Part shown: piece after piece, positions 16,810-26,600 of the stretch
Layout of the letters: each line of letters opens with the position of its first letter
How positions within the stretch are numbered: the first letter of the stretch is position 1
DNA from: Kribbella soli
Lineage (GTDB): Bacteria; Actinomycetota; Actinomycetes; Propionibacteriales; Kribbellaceae
DNA length: 64,000 nt
Assembly: GCF_004331345.1 (NCBI RefSeq)
Contig: NZ_SJJZ01000002.1
Span: 930,001-994,000, forward strand
Direction: 5' to 3'
The notes under the pieces: generated by a model
The model's database searches: none
What the model was told of the DNA's origin: nothing
What the model saw: only the letters and a program-made list of their open reading frames with translations
Made by a program: the position numbers and the translations under genes

Positions 16810-17742
16810 GTGGTTTCGACACCCGTCGTCCTCGGGCTGGACTTCGGCGGCACGAAGATCGCCGTCGCGGTCGGGGACCTGTCCGGCCGCCGCCTGGGCG
16901 CGACGACCATCGAGAGCCGGGACGGCGCCGGTGCCGCGGAAGCGATGACCCGCGGGCTGACGACGGCGCGCGAACTCCTCACGGAGGTCGCGCCGGATCA
17001 CGAACTGGCCGGTGTCGGCGCGGCGACCCTCGGCATCCCGTACGACGACCGCGTGGAACTGGCTCCGACCTTTCCCGGCTGGGGCGAACTGCCCTTCGGG
17101 CGGTTGATCCGGGACGCGTTTCCCGGCGTACCGGTGCGGCTGGCGACCGACGTCAAGGCGGCCGCGGCGGCCGAGCTGCGCTGGGGTGCGCTGACCGGTT
17201 GCGACCCGGGGCTCTACGTCAATCTCGGCACCGGTCTCGCGGTCGCGATCGTTGCCGGCGGCACCGTGATCACCGGCGCGCACGGCGCGTCCGGCGAGAT
17301 CGGCTACAACCTGCGCTCCCCCGCCGACGCGTACGTCGCCGGCGAGGAGCGCACGATCCTGGAACACGTCGTCAGCGGCCAGGCGCTCGAGACCACCGGG
17401 ACCGCCCGGCTCGGGCGACCGGTCACGGCCGCCGACGTCTTCACGATGGCGCGGACCCACCAGGACGCCGCCGTCCTCACCGACGAGTTCGTCCGGGAAC
17501 TGGCGACGCACCTCGCCAACCTGGCCATCGCCGTCGATCCGTCCCGGATCGTCGTCGGCGGCGGGCTGGTCCGGTCCTGGGACCAGCTCGAACCCGGCCT
17601 GCGTCGCGCCCTCGACGCAGCCGTCCCGTTTCCACCGGAGCTCTCGGTGGCACGGTTCCCCACGGACGCACCGCTGATCGGGGCGCTCGCCCTCGGCGTC
17701 GAGGCCGCAGGAGTCGACCTCGGTGCCGAAGCATTCGCATGA
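16810..17742 (+). CDS. ROK-family sugar kinase
   Basis: A 310-residue kinase with the ATP-binding LGLDFGGTKIAVAVGD motif at the N-terminus and the ROK signature region around residues 130-160 (YVNLGTGLAVAIVAGGTVITGAHGASGEIGYNL). The usual CXCGXXGCXE zinc motif of bacterial ROK glucokinases is not visible after GEIGYNL, where the sequence reads RSPADAYVAGEERTILE. It may therefore be a divergent ROK kinase or sensor-like protein. GTG start nine bases after GAGGAGG. First gene of the transporter operon; its stop region overlaps an alternative ATG of the next gene. Predicted to phosphorylate the imported sugar. Confidence 0.85.
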   Translation: MVSTPVVLGLDFGGTKIAVAVGDLSGRRLGATTIESRDGAGAAEAMTRGLTTARELLTEVAPDHELAGVGAATLGIPYDDRVELAPTFPGWGELPFGRLIRDAFPGVPVRLATDVKAAAAAELRWGALTGCDPGLYVNLGTGLAVAIVAGGTVITGAHGASGEIGYNLRSPADAYVAGEERTILEHVVSGQALETTGTARLGRPVTAADVFTMARTHQDAAVLTDEFVRELATHLANLAIAVDPSRIVVGGGLVRSWDQLEPGLRRALDAAVPFPPELSVARFPTDAPLIGALALGVEAAGVDLGAEAFA

Positions 17743-17774
17743 GCAGGATTTCCAGTAGCGAAAGGCAGAAGACG

Positions 17775-19490
17775 ATGAGGGGCATCACACGCATCGCCGT
17801 CGCCGCCCTGGCGGTCGGCGCACTGACCGCCGGATGCGGCGGCGGGGACAAGCCGATCGGGAAGGCGTCCTCGTCCGGCAGCCCGTCGTCCTCGACGAGC
17901 AGCGGCGGCGGCACCGGGCAGTACAAGAAGGGCGGCACCGTCACGATCGCCAACGTCGGCGGTCAGACCTGGCCGTGCCAGTTCAACCCGTTCAACCCGT
18001 CGGTCAACGGCGTGGCGTCCGGCTTCGTCTACGAACCGCTGACGTTCGTCAACGTACTGAAGGCCGGTGCGACCACGCCGATGCTTGCCACCGACTTCGC
18101 CTGGTCGCCGAAGAAGGACTCGATCGTCTTCACGATCCGCGACGGCGTGAAGTGGAGCGACGGGAAGCCGTTCAGCGCCGACGACGTCGTCTACACGTTC
18201 AACCTGATGAAGCAGCAGCCGGCGCTGGACCTCTACGCGCTGTGGACCGGCGCCGGACTGACGAGCGTCACCGCGGCCGGCAACAAGGTCACCCTGAAGT
18301 TCAAGGGCGCGGCCGAACCGTACTTCTTCAACTTCGCCAACCAGGTCGGCATCGTGCCGAAGCACATCTGGTCGACCGGCGAGGCGGCGACGAAGCCGGC
18401 CACCTGGGCGGACCCGAAACCGGTCGGCACCGGGCCGTTCACGGTCGAGTCCTGCTCGAGCAACAACATCTCGTACGCCGCCAACGGCTCCTACTGGCAG
18501 CCGGGCAAGCCGTACATCGAGAAGGTCCAGTACCCGGCGTACCTGGACAACAACCCGGCCAACCTCGACCTCGCCAGCGGCAAGGCGCAGTGGGGCGGCC
18601 AGTACATCCCGAACATCGACAAGTTCTACAAGTCCAAGGCGCCGGAGAACAACTACTGGTTCCCGCCGACCGCGAACGTCGCACTCGTGCCGAACAACGA
18701 TCCGTCCCGCCCGGCGACCAGCAAGCTGGCGGTCCGGCAGGCGCTCGCGTACGCGCTCGACCGGGAGCAGATCTCGAAGATCGGAGAGAGCGGCTACCAG
18801 CCGGCCGCGAACCAGACCGGCGTCGTGACACCGACCTTCGACAAGTACTTCGACAAGGACGCCCTCACCGCGGCCGGGTACGACAAGCCGAACACGGACA
18901 AGGCCAAGCAACTGCTGCAGAGCGCCGGATACTCTGAGTCCAACCCGCTCAAGCTCAGCGTCATCACGGTCACCGGCTACACCGACTGGGACGCCTCGCT
19001 CGCGGTCGTGAAGCAGCAACTGGCCAAGATCGGCGTCGAGCTGAGTGTCCAGGACCTGCAGCAGCAGTCGTACAACCAGAAGCTCTACACCGGTGACTAC
19101 GACCTGGCCTACTCCAGCCTGTCCGGTGGCCCCACGCCGTACTACGAGCTGCGCCAACTGCTGTACTCGAAGAACACCGCCCCGATCGGCAAGCAGGCCA
19201 ACAGCAACTACTCGCGCTACAGCAACCCCGAGGTCGACAAGCTGTTCGACCAGTACGCCAGCGCGGATCCCGACACGCAGGTCAAGCTGATCAAGCAGAT
19301 CTCGGGTTACATGATCAAGGACGTGCCGCTCATCCCGACCACCGAGTCGGTCGACTGGTACCAGTACAACACCAAGGACATCGAGGGCTGGCCGACACAG
19401 GACAACCCCTATGCCCAGCCGGCGCCGTACAACATCCCCGACGCCGGACAGGTCCTGGCCAACCTCTACTCGAAGTCCGCCCAGAACTAG
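17775..19490 (+). CDS. Solute-binding lipoprotein, Opp/Dpp family (SBP_bac_5)
   Basis: A 571-residue lipoprotein. MRGITRIAVAALAVGALTAGC gives a lipobox LTAGC with the lipidated cysteine at residue 21, then a Gly/Ser linker. The mature part shows the family 5 pattern (FVYEPLTFVN, SIVFTIRDGVKWSDGKPFSADDVVYTFNLMK, IPTTESVDWYQYNT). Although the family is called peptide-binding, several members bind oligosaccharides. ROK genes next to it and a GH116-like enzyme at the end of the operon favour a glycoside ligand. An alternative ATG at 17739 overlaps the kinase stop. The region around its stop codon is repeated. Confidence 0.9.
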   Translation: MRGITRIAVAALAVGALTAGCGGGDKPIGKASSSGSPSSSTSSGGGTGQYKKGGTVTIANVGGQTWPCQFNPFNPSVNGVASGFVYEPLTFVNVLKAGATTPMLATDFAWSPKKDSIVFTIRDGVKWSDGKPFSADDVVYTFNLMKQQPALDLYALWTGAGLTSVTAAGNKVTLKFKGAAEPYFFNFANQVGIVPKHIWSTGEAATKPATWADPKPVGTGPFTVESCSSNNISYAANGSYWQPGKPYIEKVQYPAYLDNNPANLDLASGKAQWGGQYIPNIDKFYKSKAPENNYWFPPTANVALVPNNDPSRPATSKLAVRQALAYALDREQISKIGESGYQPAANQTGVVTPTFDKYFDKDALTAAGYDKPNTDKAKQLLQSAGYSESNPLKLSVITVTGYTDWDASLAVVKQQLAKIGVELSVQDLQQQSYNQKLYTGDYDLAYSSLSGGPTPYYELRQLLYSKNTAPIGKQANSNYSRYSNPEVDKLFDQYASADPDTQVKLIKQISGYMIKDVPLIPTTESVDWYQYNTKDIEGWPTQDNPYAQPAPYNIPDAGQVLANLYSKSAQN

Positions 19491-19521
19491 CCGGCCCAGA
19501 AGTAAGTCCGCCCAGAAGTAG
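19474..19521 (+). repeat. Short tandem repeats around the stop codon of the binding-protein gene
   Basis: Three imperfect copies of a roughly 16-base unit (AGTCCGCCCAGAACTAG, CCGGCCCAGAAGTA, AGTCCGCCCAGAAGTAG) follow each other. The first contains the true stop; the next two encode similar short ends (PAQK, SAQK-like) each followed by a stop triplet (TAA, TAG). It looks like duplication of the 3' end of the gene. No functional role is evident apart from spacing to the permease gene. Confidence 0.7.
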
Positions 19522-19557
19522 GGAGCTGCGAAGCGTGAGCACGAGGAGCTGGTGGGA

Positions 19558-20556
19558 GTGCGATACCTGATACGACGTCTCGGGTTCTTCGTGCTCACGC
19601 TGTGGGCGGCGATGACGCTGAACTTCTTCATCCCGCGGATGATGCCGGGCAGCCCCGAGGACGCACTGCGGCAACGGCTGAGCAAGGGCGGAGCGGTGGT
19701 GACGCCCGAGCAGTTGCGCACGGTGCTGGCGGAGTTCGGCTTCGATCCGGACAAGAACGTCGTGCTGCAGTACGTCGAGTACCTGAGGTCGATGGTCACC
19801 GGTCACTGGGGCGTGTCGATCGGCAGCAGCCTCGGCGTACCGGTGACCACGCTGATCGGTGACGCGTTGCCGTGGACGCTCGGGCTGGTCGGCATCTCGA
19901 CCGTCCTCGCGTTCGTCCTCGGCACGCTGATCGGTACGGTCGCGGGCTGGCGGCGCGGCGGCCTGATCGACGGGATCGTGCCGCCGGTGTTCATCGTCAC
20001 CTCGGCGCTGCCGTACTTCTGGGTGGCGCTGCTGCTGATCTCGTTGTTCGCGATCGGCAGCAATCCGATCCTGCCGAACGACTTCAACTACGACCAGGGC
20101 ATGACCCCGGCGTTCACCGGTGAGTTCATCTTGAGCGTGATCAGGCACGGCATCCTGCCGGCCACCACGATCCTGATCACCGCGGTCGGCGGCTGGATCC
20201 TCACCATGCGGAACAACATGGTGACGACGCTGGCCGAGGACTACGTCCGGATGGCCCGCGCGAAGGGCATTCCGGGCCGCAAGATCATGTTCGGGTACGC
20301 CGGCCGGAACGCGTTCCTGCCGAACCTGTCCGGATTCGCGATGTCGCTCGGCTTCGTGATCTCCGGAACGATCCTGGTCGAGTACGTCTTCAACTACCCG
20401 GGTCTCGGCTACATGTTCTACAACGCCACGGTGAGCACCGACTATCCGTTGCTGCAGGCACTGTTCCTGCTGGTGACGCTGGCGGTGCTGATCTGTGTCC
20501 TGCTCTGCGACTTCGCGGTGTTCCTGCTCGACCCGCGAGCCCGGACGAAGGGGTAA
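19558..20556 (+). CDS. ABC importer permease, DppB/OppB type
   Basis: A 332-residue permease. The start MRYLIRRLGFFVLTLWAAMTLNFFIPRMMPGSP is characteristic of DppB/OppB; GTG 19558 lies nine bases after GAGGAG, and GTG 19552 (two residues longer) is the alternative but sits only three bases away. Six membrane segments are visible, with the EAA loop in the second half (DYVRMARAKGIPGRKIMFGYAGRNAFLPNLSG). Works with the following permease and two ATPases. Confidence 0.9.
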   Translation: MRYLIRRLGFFVLTLWAAMTLNFFIPRMMPGSPEDALRQRLSKGGAVVTPEQLRTVLAEFGFDPDKNVVLQYVEYLRSMVTGHWGVSIGSSLGVPVTTLIGDALPWTLGLVGISTVLAFVLGTLIGTVAGWRRGGLIDGIVPPVFIVTSALPYFWVALLLISLFAIGSNPILPNDFNYDQGMTPAFTGEFILSVIRHGILPATTILITAVGGWILTMRNNMVTTLAEDYVRMARAKGIPGRKIMFGYAGRNAFLPNLSGFAMSLGFVISGTILVEYVFNYPGLGYMFYNATVSTDYPLLQALFLLVTLAVLICVLLCDFAVFLLDPRARTKG

Positions 20557-20559
20557 CCG

Positions 20560-21486
20560 ATGAGCGCCATAGTTGCCGGCACCGCGGCGGGTACCCCGAC
20601 TGCGACCCGCCGCCCGCGGGGCGGCCTGTTCCGGGCCGTACTCCGCAACCGCAAGGCCATGGTGGGAGCGGTCCTGCTGTTCCTGTTCATCCTGCTCGCC
20701 GCGTTCCCGCAGGTGTTCGTTCCGGCGGAGTTCCACGACCCGCAGGCGATCGGCGACCTGCCGCTGCAGGGGCCGTCCAGCACCCACTGGCTCGGTACGA
20801 CGGGTCTCGGTCAGGACGTGTACGCCCAGCTGATCTACAGCACCCGGGAGTCGCTGGTGATCGCGATCGTCGCCGGACTCGGTGCGACGATCCTGTCGGT
20901 GATCATCGGCGTCTCGGCGGCGTACCTCGGCGGGTTCGCGGACGACGGGTTGTCGATGATGACGGACATCTTCCTGGTGCTCCCGACGTTCCCGCTGATC
21001 ATCGTGCTGGCGACGTACGCCGGTAAGGGCAACCTGACCGTGATCATCATCGTGCTGATCCTGACCGGGTGGTCGTACGGGGCCAGACAGATGCGGGCGC
21101 AGGCGTTGTCGCTGCGGAACCGGGACTTCCTGGAGTCGGCACGGGTCCGTGGTGAGCGATCGTCGTACATCATCGTCGTCGAGGTGCTGCCGACGATGAT
21201 CTCGCTGATCGTCGCGAACTTCCTCGGCGCGGCGCTGTACTCCGTGCTCACCGCCGCCGGCTTGCAGTTCCTCGGGCTCGGCGATCCCAGCTCACTGAGC
21301 TGGGGAACGATGCTCTACTGGGCGCAGAACCAGGGCGCCCTGGTGAACGGCCTGCCCGCGTGGGCGCTCTCACCGGGTCTCGCGGTCGCGTTGCTCGGTG
21401 TGTCGTTCGCCCTGCTCAACTACGCGTTCGACGAGATCAGCAACCCCGCGCTGCGGCCGGTTCGGAGGCGACGTGCCAAGTCTTGA
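20560..21486 (+). CDS. ABC importer permease, DppC/OppC type
   Basis: A 308-residue permease starting three bases after the previous stop. It has the short N-terminal tail and first helix of OppC (LRNRKAMVGAVLLFLFILLAAFPQVF), the periplasmic HWLGTTGLGQDVYAQLIYSTRESL segment and the EAA loop (RNRDFLESARVRGERSSYIIVVEVLPTM). The end of the gene overlaps the next ATPase gene by 14 bases. Confidence 0.92.
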   Translation: MSAIVAGTAAGTPTATRRPRGGLFRAVLRNRKAMVGAVLLFLFILLAAFPQVFVPAEFHDPQAIGDLPLQGPSSTHWLGTTGLGQDVYAQLIYSTRESLVIAIVAGLGATILSVIIGVSAAYLGGFADDGLSMMTDIFLVLPTFPLIIVLATYAGKGNLTVIIIVLILTGWSYGARQMRAQALSLRNRDFLESARVRGERSSYIIVVEVLPTMISLIVANFLGAALYSVLTAAGLQFLGLGDPSSLSWGTMLYWAQNQGALVNGLPAWALSPGLAVALLGVSFALLNYAFDEISNPALRPVRRRRAKS

Positions 21487-22459
21487 GAGCCGGCCACTTC
21501 TCGAAGTCCGGGATCTGACCGTCGAGTACGACACCGGGGACCGCCCGGTCGTCGCGGTCGACCACGTGGATCTCGACGTACACGCCGGTGAGTTCGTCGG
21601 CGTGGTCGGCGAGTCGGGGTGCGGCAAGTCGACGCTGCTGTTCGCGATCGCGCAGCTGCTCAGCTCGCCGGCTGCGATCACCGGTGGCAGCGTGACGTTC
21701 CAGGGCCAGGACCTGGTGGCGATGAACGAGAAGAAGCTGTCCGCGTTGCGGTGGCGCGACTTCTCCGTCGTGATGCAGAGCGCGATGAACGCGCTCAACC
21801 CGGTGAAGAGCATCGGCGCGCAGTTCCGGGACACGATCATGGCGCACGACGAACCCGTCGCCGACGAGCGGCCGGCCGAGGTACTGCGGCTGGTCGGGAT
21901 CGACCCGATCCACCTGAACAGCTACCCGCACCAGCTCAGCGGCGGCATGCGGCAGCGCGCGATGATCGCGATGGCGCTGCTGTTCACGCCCGACCTGATC
22001 ATCATGGACGAGCCGACGTCCGCACTCGACGTGGTCGCGCAACGGTCGCTGATGGTGCAGATCAAGGAACTCCAGAAGCAGCTCGGCTTCGCGGTCATCT
22101 TCGTCACGCACGACATGTCGCTGGTCAGTCACTTCTCGGACAAGCTCGTGGTGATGTACGCCGGGCAGGTCGTCGAGTTCGGCGACACCCGGGCAGTCTT
22201 CGATCATCCCGAGCATCCGTACAGCGCCGGGCTGCTGGACGCGTTCCCGTCGATCCGCGGGCCCAAGGTGCCGTTGACGGGAATCCCGGGCAGCCCGCCG
22301 AACCTCGCCGATCCGCCGCCGGGCTGCCGGTTCCAGCCGCGCTGCCCGAAGGCGTTCGAGGACTGCCCGAAGATCGCGCCGGAGCTCTACCAGGTGGGCG
22401 CCGTCCAGGCACGCTGCCTGCTCCATGTCAAGGAACCCGTCCGGGAGCGCACATCATGA
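21473..22459 (+). CDS. ABC importer ATPase, DppD/OppD type
   Basis: A 328-residue ATPase with Walker A GESGCGKST, signature LSGGMRQRAMIAMAL, Walker B LIIMDEPTSALD and the family-specific C-terminal cysteine motif GCRFQPRCPKAFEDC, which binds an iron-sulfur cluster in some homologues. The GTG at 21473 is preceded by GGAGG; the frame is open upstream only inside the permease gene. Confidence 0.9.
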   Translation: MPSLESRPLLEVRDLTVEYDTGDRPVVAVDHVDLDVHAGEFVGVVGESGCGKSTLLFAIAQLLSSPAAITGGSVTFQGQDLVAMNEKKLSALRWRDFSVVMQSAMNALNPVKSIGAQFRDTIMAHDEPVADERPAEVLRLVGIDPIHLNSYPHQLSGGMRQRAMIAMALLFTPDLIIMDEPTSALDVVAQRSLMVQIKELQKQLGFAVIFVTHDMSLVSHFSDKLVVMYAGQVVEFGDTRAVFDHPEHPYSAGLLDAFPSIRGPKVPLTGIPGSPPNLADPPPGCRFQPRCPKAFEDCPKIAPELYQVGAVQARCLLHVKEPVRERTS

Positions 22460-23490
22460 CGACGGTGGACTCGATGGACACGAACCAGGCCGGCGTGACG
22501 GAGTCCGCCGCCGCGCCGTTGCTCGAGGCAAGGGAACTGACCCGGCACTTCCGGGTCGGGCGGGGATTCTCTCCGCAGATGCTGCACGCGGTCGACGAGG
22601 TGAACTTCTCGATCGGGCGGCAGGAGATCGTCGCGCTCGCCGGTGAGAGCGGAAGCGGCAAGAGCACGATCGCGCGGTTGCTCGCCGGCGTGTACAAACC
22701 GACCAGCGGCGAGATCTTCTACCAGGGCCGGGCGATGTCGACCTTCCGGTCCCGCAAGGACCAGCTCGCCTACCGGGGCGACGTACCGATGGTGTTCCAG
22801 GATCCGTTCTCGTCGCTGAACCCGGCATTCCGGGTGAAGCACGGCGTACTGCGTTCGCTGAAGCTGCATCGGCGGGACCTGACGACGAAGGCGCAACGCT
22901 TCGACGAGGCGGAGCGCGTCATCGAGGCCGTCGGCCTGTCGCCGGCCGGCGACGTCATGCAGCGGTACCCGTACGAGCTGAGTGGTGGCCAACGGCAACG
23001 GATCGGATTCGCGCAGGCGCTCGCGCACAAGCCGAAACTGATCCTCGCCGACGAGCCGGTGTCGATGCTGGACGTGTCGATCCGGATCGGGCTGCTGAAC
23101 CTGATGGCCGAACTGCGGGAGTCGCAGGGTGTCTCGTTCCTCTACATCACCCACGACATCGCGAGCGCGCGGTACGTCGCCGACCGGTTGATGATCATGT
23201 ACGCCGGGCACATCGTCGAGACCGGTCCGACCGAGTCGGTCCTGCAGAACCCGAAACACCCGTACACGGACCTGCTCCTCGGCGCCGTCCCCGACCCGCG
23301 GGCACCGCTGGCCGCCGGCCTCGAAAGCGACACCGGTGAACCGCCGAAGGTCATCGACCCCACACCCGGCTGCCGTTTCCGCTGGCGCTGCCCCCTCGCC
23401 GTGGACCGTTGCCACTCGGAGACACCGCTTCTCCGGGTCCTCGGCAAGAACCACGAGGCCGCCTGCCACGTCGCGGAGCCCGACAGCTGA
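22456..23490 (+). CDS. ABC importer ATPase, DppF/OppF type
   Basis: A 344-residue ATPase, coupled by an ATGA overlap to the DppD-like gene. Walker A GESGSGKST, signature LSGGQRQRIGFAQAL, Walker B LILADEPVSMLD and terminal GCRFRWRCPLAVDRC. Last gene of the ROK-kinase/transporter operon. The two different ATPases mean this importer is self-contained, unlike the sugar importer at 52947-55904. Confidence 0.92.
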   Translation: MTTVDSMDTNQAGVTESAAAPLLEARELTRHFRVGRGFSPQMLHAVDEVNFSIGRQEIVALAGESGSGKSTIARLLAGVYKPTSGEIFYQGRAMSTFRSRKDQLAYRGDVPMVFQDPFSSLNPAFRVKHGVLRSLKLHRRDLTTKAQRFDEAERVIEAVGLSPAGDVMQRYPYELSGGQRQRIGFAQALAHKPKLILADEPVSMLDVSIRIGLLNLMAELRESQGVSFLYITHDIASARYVADRLMIMYAGHIVETGPTESVLQNPKHPYTDLLLGAVPDPRAPLAAGLESDTGEPPKVIDPTPGCRFRWRCPLAVDRCHSETPLLRVLGKNHEAACHVAEPDS

Positions 23491-23562
23491 CGCAGATCCT
23501 CGTCCCCCACCTCGGCTTCGGAACCGGGGCCGTACCCAATCCGTTCTTCGGCATCACTGAAT

Positions 23563-23611
23563 GAACCTAGGAGGGTTTCAGGCGTATACGGGGGCATTTC
23601 CCTCCAGGTTC
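23563..23611. terminator. Stem-loop between convergent operon ends (probable bidirectional terminator)
   Basis: GAACCTAGGAGGG at 23563-23575 pairs with CCCTCCAGGTTC at 23600-23611, giving twelve base pairs with one bulged T and a 24-base loop. It lies between the end of the importer operon and the end of the GH116-like gene, which converge. No U-tract follows, as is usual in very GC-rich actinobacteria. Confidence 0.6.
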
Positions 23612-23625
23612 ACCGACGCGCGGGT

Positions 23626-26600
23626 TTACGTGAGGGTCAGCTGCAGGGTCTGGTCGGCTGCGAGCGTTGTCGGGCGGGTCAGGGTGACGACGGCGCGGTT
23701 GCCGGTGGCAACTACTCTGGCCGGGATTCGGTCACGGCCGAGGCGGACCTCGATCTGACGTGCCGGCTTGGTGGTTTCGAAGGAGAGGGTGTTGAGGGTC
23801 AGGCGGCCGTAGCGGACCTCGACCGAGGCGGACAAGCTGCCTGGCGTGCGGCGCTGGTGGTATGAGCCCCAGCCTTCGGCGGCGGTGAAGGCGCAGCGGA
23901 AGTCCTCGGGGTGGATGCGTGGCGCGAAGCCGAGGTGGCCGCGCGGTCCGTGGTATTCGTAGCCGCACGCGGAGAGGTAGACGCCGTAGCCCATCATCGC
24001 GCGGGCGTAGTGGTCGCTGGCCTCGATCTCGTTGTAGGGGTTGCGTTTCTCGGCCGAGTAGCGTTCGTACATCGCCCGTGTGACGGCGAGCGCCTCCGCG
24101 GTCATGCCCTCGGAGAACAAGTGCGCGGCGAACTGGTACTCCTGCCCGGTCCACACCTCGTTGAAGTACATCAGCCCGCGCGTCTCGGACGACCCGCCGT
24201 GCGGCCAGGTCGCCATGATCACGCCGCTCTCCCCCTCGGTCGTGTACACCCGCCCGACCCCGATCCCCGGCGGCCGGTACGTCCCCGGATCGGCCCGGAA
24301 GTTCGACTCGTACAACCGTCCCAGCGCCGTCCGCGCCTGATCGGCCGGGAACACCCGCGGCAGCCCGAGCTGGGCCGCGTACGTCTGCCCGTACATCTGG
24401 TCGATGAACAACCCGCGGTTGCTGTTCTCGGCCGTCGGATGCGCCGGGTCGACCTTCTGCACGTAATACCCGTACTCCTCGTTCCACAACTTCTCAGACA
24501 GGTACGCCGACCCGCGATCGGCGGTCGCCGCGTACCTAGCAGCGCTAGCGCTGTCGCCGACCTCACCCGCCATCGCAGCGGCGGCCCGGAGCGCGGCGAC
24601 GTACAGCCCGCTGATCCACGGCACCTCGCCGTACCACTCGGTGTCGAGCGTGTTCCACTGGCTGCCGCGGAAGATCCCGTCCTCGTCCGGCCCGTCCCGG
24701 TGCGTGACCAGGAACTCGACGGCCGTCCGTACCCGTGGCCAGACCCGGCGCAGGAACGTCGAGTCCTTGCTCATCTGGTGTTCGCGGTAGATCCGCAGGA
24801 TCGTCCCGGTCTGCCCGTCGGCGAACGAGGTCGACGCGTCACCGGCCTCGCCGCGGTTGCCGATCTCGCCGCTCGGCCGGAACGCGATGCCGAGGTCGAC
24901 GCGTTCCCGGGTGTCGCGTTCCAGGTCGGGGAAGAGCCGGCCGATCGCCTGCGCGTAGTTCCAGACGTGCTCGCAGGTGCCGGCGCAGCAGTACGTCCCC
25001 TCCCAGGCGTAGAAACGCCCGTCGTCCCAGCGATAGCACGTACTCGTCGCGATCGTGGACGCCGTCGCGAGGGTCCGTTCGAGGAACCAGTGCGGCAGCG
25101 ACGAGTCGTCGTACCAGGTCTTCACCCAGAGCTTGGTGTCGCGCTCGAGACGGTCCGCGTGCTGGCCGACGTACTCGACGACCTGGCGCGCCGACGAGAA
25201 GCGGGTCGCGTAGTGCCGGCGGAACGTCGAGGCGCCGACGAGCTCGGCGAACAACTCGCGCTCGGGGTTCGGGAAGAACCAGCCGTACGCGAACCGGATC
25301 GTCCGCGACTCCCGCGGGCGCAATGTCACCGTGACGGCGACGGTCCCGGCCTGTGGCCCGTCCGAGTCGCCCGGACCGGTCGCCGAGTCGAAGAGTGCCT
25401 CGACCGAGGACCAGTCCGCGATCGACGGCCGCGCGACTCCGCCCGGCGTCAACGCTGCCAGTGCGAACGTGCCGCCGTCGGGACGTTCCGCCACCGGCTG
25501 CCGACGGATCGGCCGGTCGCTGAACAGGATCCGGTCCACGTTCACGTGACCCCAGCCGCCGGTGTTGTTGTCGACGATCTGGATCTGCGCCGTCTTCCCC
25601 GCAAACGCACCCACGTCCATCGAGACCGCGGTGAGCGGCTCGATGTCGGTCCCTGTCGCCGAAGCCACCACCTGTCCGTCGACCACGACGTTCAGACAGG
25701 TCTCGCCCTTGTGGTGCCCGCCGCCGACCCACGCCGTGACGAACCGGCGCTCGATAACGAAGGCCCGGCTGGTCAGCGAGCCCGTGTACCCGTCCGGGTC
25801 GCCGGTGCCACGGAAGTTGTACGACGTGACGAACCGCCCGCTCACGTTCAACTCGGTCCGCACCCCGAACGGCCGCCGGAACCCGTCCGGCGTCTCGGCG
25901 GCGGTCACCGGGCCCGCGCCGAAGGCGTCACCCGTCACGGTCCATCCGTCGTACGTCGGCTTGTCCCAGGTCTCGAACACGATGTCCGGCCGATCCGTGA
26001 ACACGATCGCGTCGCAGCTCAGGTGCCCCCACGCGCCCGTACTCGCGTCGACGATCTCGATCCGTGCCGTCCGCCCCCGATAGGCAGCCAGATCCAGCAT
26101 CTGCGCGACCAACGGCTCGCTCTCGTCACCCGTCGCCGACGCCACGACCTGCCCGTCGACGAGTACGTTCACGCACGTCTCGCCGGGATGACGGCCGCCG
26201 CTCACGCCGACCGCGACGTACCGGCGCTCGACGGTGAACTCCCGGCTCGTCAGCTTCCCGGTCGCCCCGTCGTTCGCGCCACCACGGAAGTCGTACGACG
26301 TGACGAACCGCGTCCCCGACACGTTCAGATCGCCGAACCGCTTCATCAGATTCGGTACGTCGAGGGGTCGCACCGGGCCCGCTCCGAACGCGTCACCGGT
26401 GACCGTCCACCCGTCGTACGTGTCCTTCTCCCAGTCCTCGAAGAGAAGGTCGCCCTGCTCCGCGGCCGTGTCGTCGATCGCCCCGAACTGGATCCCGCCG
26501 GTGAAGGCCCGCGCCTGCAGCGTGGTGGGCTGCCGGAGGCGGCTGTCGATGCAGACCGGGTTCTCGGCGTACCCGAGCAGCGTCGCGCGGACCGAGGCCG

